The position numbers and the translations under genes were made by a program. A DNA stretch of 64,000 nt from Sambucus nigra (taxonomy: Eukaryota; Streptophyta; Magnoliopsida; Dipsacales; Adoxaceae): contig OX422216.1 of assembly GCA_949130495.1 (NCBI GenBank), positions 361,856,605-361,920,604 of the forward strand, given 5' to 3'. This document shows, piece after piece, positions 33,558 to 45,808 of the stretch. The stretch's first letter is position 1; every line of letters starts with the position of its first letter. The notes below the pieces were generated by a model. It was not told where the DNA came from. It ran no database searches and was given only the letters and a program-made list of their open reading frames with translations.

Positions 33558-34325
33558 TGTAAGGACATAAATTTCCAATTGAGTCCCTATTTTGTTTTGA
33601 CTTAATTATGTGACCAAAACTGTGTTTGTAATATGTCATAGGAAGAATTTTATTTTGTCACGATCCCACTCGGTCTATGACGTATTGAAGAAATTGAAGA
33701 TGTTGCGACAAAGCTTCAAATAATTAATCATGCCGATGTTTAATTAGTGCAAGTTTAATCGTCTTCAAAGATAATTTCATTCTGAGATCACTCAGGTATG
33801 AATGCGTATAATAAATGGTGCTCGGAATTATTTTATAAAAGATAAGTATGTAATTTTTATAAAGAAAAATGTTTTTAAATGTTTTAAAAGTGTTTTAAAT
33901 GTTTACACTACGTTTTATGATGATAATCTCGTAAAAGAGTTTGACATTTTTGGATCTCTCTTTGGAAGGGACGTTTTAAACAAAAAGTCAAAAAGTCAAA
34001 CTTTCGCGTTGTCGTTCAAACGACATCCAATCTCATTCGAACGAGATGGGATGTCGCTTGAACGAGTTCCTCAAGTCGTTCGAATGAAATTGGTTTTGTT
34101 TAAAACTAGTTTAAGCACTTAAATGTTTAAAACTGGTTTAAAACTGGTTCAAGTCACTTAAACCAATTTTAGTGCTCAATTACATCCAATCTCATTCTTT
34201 ACGATAAAACTGGTTTAAAGTAAGAATTGGGTTTTTACAAATTGGTTTGGTTCTTAATTAAAAGTTGGATCTTTTTCGAAGAAATTGGTTTTGTTTGAAA
34301 CACACAAATTGGGCACTCTTCAAGA
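33558..34325 (+). mobile_element. Partial copia LTR
   Basis: It starts TGTAAGGACATAAATT after the polypurine tract. No second copy is in the window, so the end is not defined. It contains clustered TCGTTC(G/A)AACGA-like palindromes at about 34012-34090 and several AAAACTGGTTTAA repeats at about 34105-34215. It is cut on the right by the Tat fragment. Confidence 0.5.
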
Positions 34326-36516
34326 TTGGAGGACAAAATATTTTTGGATTTTTGATAAAGAAAAGGATAAATGTTTTTGGATTTTTGATAAAGAAAAGGA
34401 GAAATGTTTTTGGATTTTTGATAAGGAAAGGAGAAATTTGTTTGGATTTTTGATAAAGAAAGGAATTTTCTTTTTGGAGAAAGTCTCATCATGATTATTA
34501 TGATTATTATGTTCTCAATTGTATTAAATTCTCATAAATTCATAATGAAATTCTGAGCGGGACCCGATCCTGGAAATATTGGGTTTGTAATATATGCAAA
34601 GCTATGGCTGGACTTGTGACCAGGATCACGGACTGGGTCCCGTTTAAAAAATGCACGAAAATTTGGGCGGCAAGCCGACCCAGAATTTCGGCAGAGTTTC
34701 GGGTTGAAACCTGCAATCTAATATGTGTGTCCTGGGCTTGACACCTATATGCGTTTTTGTAGTTATGAAACCAAATTGATTCGAGAAGGGTTCGGAGTCT
34801 AAGTTACGAAATGGGAAGGTGTTAGGCACCCATTCCGCCCTTACAGTCTCCTATGGGCTTTTGCTATTTTCCTTTATTTTCCCCGTGATATGTGTACATG
34901 TGTATATATAGTGGAGATAGGAATCTTCGGCTTGTATCATGGGAGAGATAAATAGAGTCATCCGTAGGAAGGTTCATAGAAATAATATTAGAAAATAGGA
35001 TTTACGCGATTATCCTTGCGTTAATCGTTATAATGGAACGATAACGTATGCGGAATAATAAGTCCACGTAGTTCGCATGCAAAATGAGGGGTGGGGTTTA
35101 TCCCATAAATCCAACCGGGGACTTCTCTTATTTGTGTGTGTGTAAAAAAGTGTTTTAGATTGTGAGAAAAGTGTAAGAAAAGTGTGAGAATTCTCGTTTG
35201 GAATTTATGAGCAAACCCTCTTTTTCTTCTTTTTTGGGTTTTTTATTTGTATGAAAATAAGAGATGTGCAATAATACTAAGTAAAAAGTATATTAGTATA
35301 TGTGAGATGAGAGATGTGAGAATAAAAGCGCTAAATAATAAAATAAATTAATGCGAAAGTATGAGAATTTAAGGAGAGAATTTAGAAAATTGGACCTTCT
35401 TGAAGATCTTGAGATTGATCTTGAGTGTTGGAGATCAGACCTTGCACTTGGATGATGGTGGAGGGTAATGAATTCACCAAGTTTGATGAAAAGGATGATG
35501 AAAACTAAAGGTTGGAAAGGGATTTGGATGTGGAAATCACGCTGACTTCGAGAGAGGTTTTCTGGATTTGTTAAGAGTGATGTTTATCTGATCTGGGATC
35601 CCTTTGCAATGAGGTCAAGGCCTCCTTTTTATAGGCCCAGGGCATTGAAGATCGGCATAGCCCTGGTCCTGCCAATCGGCAGGTGCGTTTAGGCACACTA
35701 CCGATAGGCAGGGTCTGGGACCTGACATTTGGCAGTGTCTTTCAGGCCTTTTTGGAAAATCGATCACTGAGGGAAAACCATTGATTCGAATTGCACATGG
35801 GGAGGACTGTTGGAAAGGAAATTCAGATACCTTCGAAAGTCCTTTGGACGGCTCCCAGGTTCGAGAGTTGACTTTAGGTCAAATGTGGCTCGGAAGCGCT
35901 CGTCGGTCCTTTGGACGGGAAAACTTCGGACGCAAATGGATCGTTCGTCCGCATGGTAAGTCAGAATCATGCATGGGTTGGACCATTGGAAAGTTTAGGA
36001 GATTTACTTCGACATTCCAAAGAGTTTGATCCCGTTCGGGGAGTTGACTTTGGTTAGCTAGTCCATGGAAGTATTTGGTGACCTCTCGGAGTAAAATGGA
36101 TTGTTCGTCCGTATCGTAAGTCAGAATCGCACATGGAATGGACCATTGGAAAGGGGGTTGAGTGAACTTTGAATATTCATTTAGTCTCGATCGAGCTGAA
36201 GAGTTGACTTAGGTCAAATGGAGCCCGGGAGCGCCCGGTGGCCTCTAGATCAGGTTTCGAGGAAAAATAGGTCGTTCGTCCGCATGGTAAGTCAGAATCG
36301 CGCACAGGATGGACCGTTGAGAAGGGGTTTCAGTGACATTTGAAAATTCATTCAGTATAGGTCAAGATGAAGAGTTTAAATTTTTTTCAAACGGAGCCTG
36401 GGATCATCCGATGGCCTCTAGGTCGGTACTCGAGGTATTACCTAGTTTTGCAGTGATTAAGGGAGGTTATAGGGACCTAAGGAGAGTTTAGGGGGTAATA
36501 GAATGGGGTGTCTACA
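34326..36516 (-). mobile_element. Tat fragment 3: LTR and leader with internal deletion
   Basis: Minus strand. The LTR begins TGTAGACACC at 36516 and runs to about 34765. It then jumps into the distal leader (34326-34760: pre-gag sequence and 33-bp repeats), skipping the end of the LTR, the PBS and the proximal leader. W-box pairs are at 35868-35882 and 36204-36217. No gag remains. Confidence 0.7.
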
Positions 36517-39490
36517 ATAGTTAATGCCAATGATCTAATTAGAAAAATTCGATCCTCGAGGTGATATCGTAATTGTTGGGATTTTGGTGAACACGTGCAG
36601 TTGTGTAGGCTAATAGTGGAAACTCCGTAATCTTTATGTGATAGGTGTCATGAGATCATTTTAATTATGAGAATAGACTTGTTGGTGGCATCGATGAGCA
36701 GTGTTCATGGAGACCTAATAGTAAAGGTGGTGCTTCTCTTTTATAGAGACTAGGTTGCTGAGTAGAATTCATAAGTGTTAATTTGTGGTGAGAGCATATT
36801 ACCCATTTGGTTGATGACTTAGGTTGTATGTACCTTGGTGATGATATAATATTGAGGAATAGTATCACGTGCGGCATCCGACAGGAGGGACTTAGTGTTT
36901 ATAAGTAATACTCGACGCCCATATCCTACCAAGATTTATATAGTCCTGTCAACTCATGGATTGACACATGGTGTGATATCCACATAGCAAAGAAATTTGA
37001 TTGCCATAGTTGAACAGTCATTGAGGATTTGGGTAAGGTAGGCCTTGAGGTTTGTAGGATGCATGCGACGTCTTGTGCCCTGCCATAATCGGTAGTAGCA
37101 ATAATTGTAGTTCGTATGTGACTGATAGTCACATCTATTTGGGAGAAAGGTAAGACTAGTATCTAAGAGTTGAAAATCATTTTAGTCGCTGAGGTAATGA
37201 CTAGGTGCTAGGAGATCCTAGTGTGTGAATATTTCATAGGCACGTTGAGGTGACCATACGAAAAAATTATTTATGCATCATTGAGGATGAGTATCAAATT
37301 TTTTGATGTCTTGAGGTGTTTGAGGATTAAGGTGAATTATGGCTAGAAGCTCGTCAGCTGGTGTCTTGCGAGCACCAAGTAATATCAATGTGGGTATCAA
37401 AAGGTCTGAAGAGTGTACCTAAGATGATAAAAATGTAGACGATGAAATCTCGTCAAATTTGAGTCTTTCATATGAAATGTGTTTGGTGTTCTTAGGAAAT
37501 AAATTAAATCCAGTGAATGGAGGCAGTAGCATTCTAGTAATGATTTAGTTGAGGGTCAGGTGATAATCCCAGACTAACAGTCGCATACTGTGCATTACAG
37601 GTATGGATTTTCAATCATCACAAAATGGGTGGTGTAATCCATAAGGTATGATGATAGTTATATCCTTTTATGAGTGATGCTCGGATGTCATGGAATGACC
37701 AATACGGTTCTGGTGATACTCAGTTTTGAGACGTACATAGAAATTTATTCGAGGCTTAGAGTGATGATGCCACGTGGAGACTTGCAAATGGAGACTAAGG
37801 TGGGGTAGCATTAAAACATGATTATTATTTTAGGGTGTCGACATTATATGCTAGTGTAGCCTTATCAAAGTAAGGATTAATTATTGGCACATCTTCCCAA
37901 GATGGCACGGGTTAGGAGATGTGGCCCAGCGTGATATTAATTACCCTTAGGGTGCCACTGATAGCGGGTTTGGTCATCACATAAATGTTTTATGGGTGAA
38001 AACCAATGGTGAATCGGTGGCAATCTATCTTGGTCAAAAGGACATGGTTAGGTGAGTTCTTCGCTCGAACCAACTATTATCTGTAGAATTTGGGATTCGA
38101 TTGCAATATGTTAAATCAGATAATAAGTGTAATAGGTTGGTGACGTAATCACTAGTTTTTTTATAAGGTCAATATAGACGAGGAGTGAGGTATCTCTTCC
38201 AACCAGAATGATTAATTTACACCAAGGGTGTGAAATTTAGGGCCTTGCTCCCAAGTAGGGAAGTCATGCATTGACTTCCTCAAAGACTACTGATTCGTAT
38301 ACTACGTTTGTATTATGAGAGATAATGGTTGGGATTTGATTCATCACGACTAGTGACCCATGCCGGGGTACCTATACAAAAGTAGTGCTCGGTGAGAGCT
38401 TTCAGAATTAGTGACATGGCTATAAGTATACGGTGCATGTTTTCTTTCATAAGTCAGGATTGGTTACCTGTGGGAAAAATTCCTTGGGACGATTTCTTGT
38501 CCCTCTGCCTCAAGTGTGTTCCCTTAGGTTTTAGTAATCGATAATCAGTATTCTCACTTATGTGGTGACTCAATTTAGTGCTATGTCATGGTACGACGCA
38601 GTTTATCCCGGAAGAGCGCGGTGGACTGGGTTTGGTCAGTGATCTCGGTGACTGGATGCGCTCATTTGAGGTATTCTCGCCATTGTATAAAATTTTGCAT
38701 ATAGGTTTCTACGCTTTCGGCTATTCATCTTGTTCATAGTATCAATCTCCCTTAGACTAGTGGATTCTCGACTGGCCATCTCGGTAGTCAGTGGCTTGGG
38801 TTGTAAAGAGCGTGATTAATGCTTGAGGATACAATATAGTGTTGTAAATTGAGGAAAACTTATAACACAATGTTTCTTTACCATGGTGAGTGCATTGGAG
38901 TTACACCCTAATGAGTACTCAAGGATGAGATGCCCAAAGTAGTGTTAGGTTCATCGAAGTGACGCAACGGAAGGGGTAAACCGGGTGTGCGATAATGATT
39001 TGATGGAAATAATTTCTCCTTAGAGCAAGGGAATAGCTTAGCAAAGTTCTCGGCACGCCCATGAGAATTATATAGTTAGCATAACCTGAAAATTTGTGTA
39101 ACACATGATGTACGGTCCTAAGCTAGAAATTAAATTTGGTGATATATACGACGGGTGGTTATATCATGAATTGCTTGGGTGAGCGCTGACAGCTAGAAAG
39201 GGTTCGCCCGTAAAGGCGCCGATATGCCTTAGGTATAAGCATAAGTAGTGTTAGGAATGGTTCAGACTTGATTATAACACAAGTAGAGACTCAGAGTTGA
39301 TTGTGTAATGGAGAGGTTAACGAAATAGTTAGAGTCAGACAAGTCAGCTATTTGGTGGCCCTAGTGTTGTGGATTTCAATAATTTTGCCTTGGAATATTT
39401 CATGACTTGGAATGGAAGTTGGTGGACCCATGAGTTTAAAGATTAATGGAATGAGAATTTTGGGAACTAAATTCCCCAAGGAGGGAAGTT
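36517..39490 (+). mobile_element. Non-coding interior of a Del-type element (copy B)
   Basis: Colinear with 2410-4596 over its first 2.2 kb, then continues to a 3' LTR. It ends with GGGAACTAAATTCCCC and the purine tract AAGGAGGGAAG, the usual end of Del/Tekay interiors. No gag or pol frame is seen. The left end is cut by Tat fragment 3. Confidence 0.6.
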
Positions 39491-42484
39491 TGTAATATCC
39501 CATCCGGATAATTTAATTAAATTATACCTGGATTGTATAGTAATGGTAATTAAGGAGGAGTTAATTATAAATATAGATGAATTATGGGTGAAATGTTTGA
39601 GAAAAATAAAAAGAAACGAAATAGGGTCGTTCAAACAACAAGGGATGTCGTTCGAAAGACAACACACATGTTGTTGCACTGTCGTTAGAAGCACATTTTG
39701 AACGACCTATGTTAAGTCGTTTGAAAGACATTGGTCGAGTTTTTAGATCACATTGCCCCTTGTGCCCTGTCATGTTTTGGGACATTGATTTTATGTGTTG
39801 TCAAGCTCAGATCGTTCTAGGAAGGGGAAAATGGGTATTTGTCTATAAAGTGAGGTTTTATAAAGGTTTGTTTGGTGTAATAAGGTTATTTTGTGTGTTG
39901 GGAGAAATGGAAGAAGGAGAGAGAGTGTGATAGAGAGTGAGAGACAAAAGAGGAGGTGGGTGGTCTTCCACCACCACCCACCACTAAGCAACCACTCCTC
40001 TACCCACCACCAACCATAAAATACCATTTTTAGGGTGTGTTACACCATATTTGAACGAAAACACCCATTTCCACCATGGAAAAATGGAGCTACAGAGTTT
40101 GGGGTTATATTTTGGGATTTTCTTGGAGAAAATGAAGTGGCTCTTGCTTTGGTGCTTAGGAGGATGCACTTGGTGACCCCTTTCAGGCCACCTTCGAGGT
40201 TAGGGTTGCTCCTCCTACACAAACACCACCATTAGAGCCAATAGAGGTGGGTAAACCTTACTCTTAGTGTAAAATATTGTTTTGCGTTTGTGGTATTGTA
40301 TTTTTCCTATTTGAGTAGGGTTTAATTCATTAAATGATAGAATTATTATGTAGAAGACAATACATATTTTTATGGAATAGAAGTGTTGGAAAAATATTAT
40401 TTTGTTAAAAAAAAGAATGGATAATTATTTCAAGGTTTTGAAATAATGAAAGTTGATGTTTTATGAAGATGGTGTATTTTCTACTAATTTTGACGAAAAT
40501 ATTTTATGAAATAAAATGTTTGTAAATAAGGTGATTTTGTGGTAAAATGATATTTTGTTGAAATTAAAAAATAAGTAAATATTTCAAGGTTTTGGAATAT
40601 GGAAAGAGGGTATTTTGTGAAATGGGCATTTCTAACAATATTGGTGTTAAACATATAACGAAATAAAATGTTTGGAAATCATGATTTACTTGATAAATAT
40701 TTGGTGAAAAATATGTTTAAACCATGTAGTAGGATTTTTGGATTTAAAATCCACCTTCTCATGTATATATAACTTGTAGTATTTTGATGTTAAATGTATA
40801 AACAAGTTTAGAGAAGGTTTTGTTGAGTTTAAACATAAAGTAAGAATAATTGGAAAGTTAGTCTTCAAAGTATGTGAAATTGAGACTTAAGGGCATAATG
40901 AACATGAAATTATAAGACTACACATGTTAAAGAAAAGAAATGATATTTTCTTATAAAGGTAATCTTAAGGGCAATTGGATTTCTTTAATGAAGAAAGTAA
41001 ATCAATGTATTTTTTGAGAAAATGTCTATAAAAGCATTCATTAAGTGTTAATGGGTAAACATTGAAAGCTAAAGTGTGTAACTTGGCAATGTGGAAAGAT
41101 ATTAACACTTATGAAGTTGAAAGAGAATTAAAAGTGTTTCCAATCAAAGTGTGAAAGGTGTTAAAGGGTTAAAAACACTTGAGTAGTTGGTGTGAGTAAC
41201 TTAATAGTGTTTTTGGTGAAATTAATACTTGTGAAAATGGAGTAAAAGGTGACTTTGGAAAAAAATGGGTAAAAATGGAAATTTTACTTAAAGTGGAACA
41301 TTTTTATGAAATAAAAATGTTGAAAAGGGTGTTACATAAATTGGTCCTTAATGAATATGATTTTTGGAATAAAAATCAAGGTTGAAGTGTAAAGGACATG
41401 AAATAGTAAATTTTAAAGCGTAACACAAATTGACGTGGTAAATTCTCAGGTTTTTGGCTTCGGCCGAGTAAAAAGGGTAAGTTGGGTAATGTGGACATTT
41501 ATAAAATGTTAAAACAAATTAAAAGGAACTCAGATGACACCGGGATAAAGCAAGAAGGTCTTGGAGCCCATGGATAAAAATCCTAAATCACTGGCCAGAG
41601 CATATGGTCCGTATAGCTGGCAATGTAGATCCCGTGAACGTATGCGGTATAAGAAGATTCCAAGAAAAGATAAAGGAAGTATGGAACATTTCAAGAAATG
41701 GATTGTGTGGTAAAATATGTTAATACAACCTAACTTTAATGAATGTAATAAATGCTCCGATAAAGGTTAAATGGACAAGTAAATGCATAAATCTGTTAAT
41801 GCCCTTCAGATAGGGTAAAAAGGGTAGAGTAAGTGAGTAAATAGGTAATTAAGCACCCAAGTTATTCAACCCATAATTTTCATAAGTATGTATGGAAAAA
41901 GGTTTTCAAATGACAAATAAGTATTTTCTAACATGGTGAACGCATGTGTTAAAATGGGGTTTTTCAATGAGAGTACTAAAGTACGTTTAAATGAATGAAA
42001 GGGTTAGATCTCGGTAGGCTTGGATAAATCATGTGTAATGGTTTCAAGTGTTGAATCTGGTGTGTTAAATAAAGTGAGAATGCTAAGTAGGAATAAAGAA
42101 AGCCTTTAATAAGATTATGGTAAATTAATCGGGCAAGTAAGGTTTTCAGAAATAAAACAGTTAATGAATTGGAATATGTATTTTTCAAAGGTATATGTAT
42201 GTCGATATATACATATTTATCATATCCATGTGGTTGTTACGTGTGAGTATTCTTTTCCGTCGTTAGTTTCTATACTGCTTATATAAATCTCACTGGGCAT
42301 AGGCTCACATCCTCACCTAGTTTACCTTGAAATTGGAATCGCATGAGAAACATGTGGAATGTTAATTAAAATAAAATTGGATTAGCAATATTATATTGGG
42401 TGTTCCATTGCACTTCACACCTAACGCTCGGGTCGAACCCGGTTGACCCATGGGTAACCCATAAATTTGGTTCGGGGCATTACA
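39491..42484 (+). repeat. 3' LTR of Del-type copy B (2,994 bp)
   Basis: It starts TGTAATATCCC and ends GGGGCATTACA, so the ends form an imperfect inverted repeat. It follows a polypurine tract and is not followed by a primer site, so it is a 3' LTR. Its last 400 bp match 1470-1930. TCGTTCGAAAGACA-like motifs occur at about 39628-39725. A long AT-rich interior (40260-42200) has no gene. Confidence 0.8.
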
Positions 42485-42868
42485 AATGGATTTGTTAGCT
42501 ACGTATAGGGATTGAATGGGTTATTATTGGATGTTTATTATTTTTGCCATTCCAGGGCAAGAGATTTACTTAGTTGTGATGTTGTACCCCGAGGGAGGGC
42601 TGGGTACGCATTTATACTACATTAAGGAGATGAATTATGAGGAGGTCGTTGTTCCTCTGTATACAATTCCAATTATTAGATTGTTCTCAAGTGTGTTTCA
42701 AGATATTGCAAGGTTACCACCAAGTAGGAAAATAGAGATTTTAATCAATTTAATTTCGGGGATGAAACCCGTTGCTCGTGCACCATTTTATATAGCCTCT
42801 TAAGAGATAAGAGATCTTGTGTATTCACTAGTAGTTGGTGGTTTAAGGATTCATTCGAAATAGTACTT
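42485..42868 (+). pseudogene. Del/Tekay-type pol, protease-RT junction part
   Basis: The frame 42516-42803 ends with IVRLFSSVFQDI-like and LPPSRKIEILINLISG residues, the usual opening of chromovirus RT. A stop follows at 42801. It is interrupted at 42868 by a solo LTR and continues at 45804. Confidence 0.65.
42864..42868. repeat. Target site duplication TACTT, left
   Basis: TACTT immediately left of the solo LTR, repeated exactly at 45804-45808. Confidence 0.9.
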
Positions 42869-43828
42869 TGTGACACCCCGACTAATTAAATACTGGGTAG
42901 CTACTCCTTTATCTCATTAATACAGCATATCAAGTTGGTTCAATTTTAGCATCACTGTCGAAAACATTTTTCATTAATTACTAGCCACCTAATATTTAAA
43001 AAGAGTGATGTCAAATTTTATTTATTGAATTAACCATCAACCAAATAATTTAAAACATCATTCAACAATCGCATAAACAATCTCACATGAATAACCAACG
43101 AAATGAAATAAACTGACATCTGGAGTAAACACCCCAATAAAATGGTAGCAACGTTAAATAAACCCAATACAACCATCTGAATAAAAATAAATAAATCCAA
43201 CAACTGAAATGAAATAGATGACTGAACTACTGTCTCTGGATAGAAATGGGAGACGTGCCCTAATAGATGCAGATACTCTCCGAATAGAAATCAAAGGAAT
43301 GTGGAGGCGTCTAATACTGAGGTCATATAACTTCCACAGTAGCTACATCACGTCAACAAAATGGAACTCCTATGCTTGGCATCCTTGTGGCTGGGAACCT
43401 AAAAGGTTTTTATAAGAAAAATAGATTTGAAAGAAAACGGGTCAGAGCCCTAGGTGAAAATATTTTTAAAACAGCAAGTCTTTAAATTACAATTTAAACA
43501 ACACATATATTAAACATGTTAGTCACGTGCCCTCACTTCAGAATCTCATCCATCGACTATTGTGCACACCTAATGCATATTTATATATCGATATACCCAA
43601 TTTCTAGTTACACTATCTAGCCTAACCAGTCTCTATCCGTTCTATACTTAATCGGATTACCTTATGTTTTTACTCGATACACCCCAATTATTAAATACTA
43701 TCATATTCCATATTTCATTAACCGAATTCACATAACTTAAAACCCTGGTTTATTTCTCACGTACTTTCATTATTTTAGAATCTCATTTTATCTTTTCTAC
43801 TCAGCAACACAGTAGAATAAATACAAGC

Positions 43829-43867
<39 letters not shown>

Positions 43868-45803
43868 AAGTTATGGCACCCCTAGGCTGAGCTGCGGTGT
43901 ATACATACTCTGTTATCAAGTCCCGGTACATCACGTACATGAGGATCACGAGTTTCGAATCTCTCAGGAACCGAATAAAAAACAATCACACATATTGGAG
44001 GCGAACATAGTTCACATACCCATGGGTCACGCACATACCTACGCTCCCATGGTCTGCTGACTTATTAACTCACAAATAAATCTTCATAATACTATGTTCT
44101 TGAGGTACCAGTCTAAATCCCCCCGAAGGCACACAAAGATAAGATAGTCCTTTCCCAAAAATCAACCTCCCGTGATAGAAAGTATGGTATGTATATCATA
44201 AACATAATAATCCACAAACTAAGTGGTCACACAACTTAGGTAATTATCAAATTAGTACAGGTATATTCCAGCACTATATCATAAGTCTCACACGTATCAT
44301 AGTTCCATCTCGATTATTCTACGTAATAAGTTTAGCGCGATAACTCTTGTCGTATAATTCTTAGTACTTAAACCTAACCCAAAAGGTTACTAAGTCCCCC
44401 ACCAGTATCTAAGGGTATCTCAGTAATTTATGGTCTCCTTAATACTGTTCCAACTCTTAAATTATTTTCTAACCGAATTAAATTCCCATTATACACACTT
44501 TCGAATCGCATCCATTCGATTAATCACTCTTCTTTTCCCCCAAGTTAATTCCATAAGCACTAACATTTTTCGGCTCTTAAGTGTATCCTAGTGGTCTCCC
44601 CTAAGTCCCAACATGTTAAATCAACCATCTCTAACAAGTTCTAAAGGTTGGGTATCAATCAATTTAATAAGGGAGTAATTCACATTTTTCAGAGGGATCG
44701 ATTGATCGATCGATCGAGTAGTTTTCTGCCTAAAATTCTTTTAACAGTCACATGTTTCCTCTTTTACACTTCCAATTCTCAATTACAACGTCCCAAACTC
44801 CCAAACAACTATATAGATCATTACACCAACATAGATATATAGTTTTTAACATAAAAGAATCATCAAATCCTTACTTAATATTGATTTCTTGGATTACAAG
44901 CCATGAATATTTCTATAAACCTAGTTCTTCAAGATTTCTTCAAAAGCATCTTAAATCTAAAATATTCCTCATAATTTACAACATTAAGATTATGATATCA
45001 TAAATCCATAATTTCCAGAAACTAATGTATATGAAACCTGCCCTTATTCAATGATTAATTCTCCAATTTCACAATATTTCCATTTTACATAATTTGTCCA
45101 CAATTCTAAACTATCTTGTAAAATGTATGCCTTAAATCATTGAAAGATAAATCACTTACCTTGAATTAGAGATTATGATCCTTTGGAGCAGATGGTATGG
45201 GAGTAATCCTCTCTTCCCGATACATCCGGTGGTGTAAAAAGCCTTTAAGTGGTTGTTCTTCTTTGGAAACTTACTCATCTTCCTCTCTAATGGACGTTTC
45301 TGAAAATTTTATTGTGAAACCCTTAGTGTTAGCTGATATAATCAACCTAAAATTTGTGGGTTACTATCACTCAAAAGTGAAAATGACTAAAATACCCTCC
45401 CGGGTTGCTGGTAAGGCCTAAAATGCCCTGGGACCCAAACTAAACCCCCGGCTAGTGTTTTCTGACTATCTCGACCCTTATGGACACGATGGCAATATCA
45501 AACTGACCATATGTATGATATAAAAATAAGTTAATCATAATTCCATTAAATTGGGTTCTGACACGACTGACACTCGCGTCCCAACTTAATTTCCGAAGTT
45601 ACCCTATTTTTAACTCGCGACAATCTTAATAAATCCATAATCATATATGACCATATTCACTCAGTAATATTCAACATAATCATCATAATCAAATACTAAC
45701 TCTTGCCTCACTAGTATTTAAATCCGGATTAATTTTAATTAATTATCCCATTTAATTCAATTAATCCCAATAAATAAAATCAATAAAAATAAGGGGTATT
45801 ACA
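42869..45803 (-). mobile_element. Solo LTR of a Del/Tekay-type element (2,935 bp)
   Basis: On the minus strand it starts TGTAATACCCC and ends GGGGTGTCACA. It is flanked by TACTT on both sides and rejoins a broken pol reading region, so the boundaries are firm. No interior is present, which is the mark of LTR-LTR recombination. Inside are a TA microsatellite (about 43828-43866) and a GATC cluster at about 44697-44715. No gene is seen. Confidence 0.9.
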
Positions 45804-45808
45804 TACTT
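45804..45808. repeat. Target site duplication TACTT, right
   Basis: The exact partner of 42864-42868. Removing the LTR and one copy restores continuity of the pol region. Confidence 0.9.

Noticed and set aside
39709..40235. Host-gene candidates in 39709-40235
   Set aside because: The frames overlap on both strands inside the LTR of Del-type copy B and have low-complexity content (His/Pro and Gly/Trp runs).
44697..44715. GATC-rich palindrome in the solo LTR
   Set aside because: A short GATC repeat with no second copy and no link to a promoter. It is probably a simple repeat.
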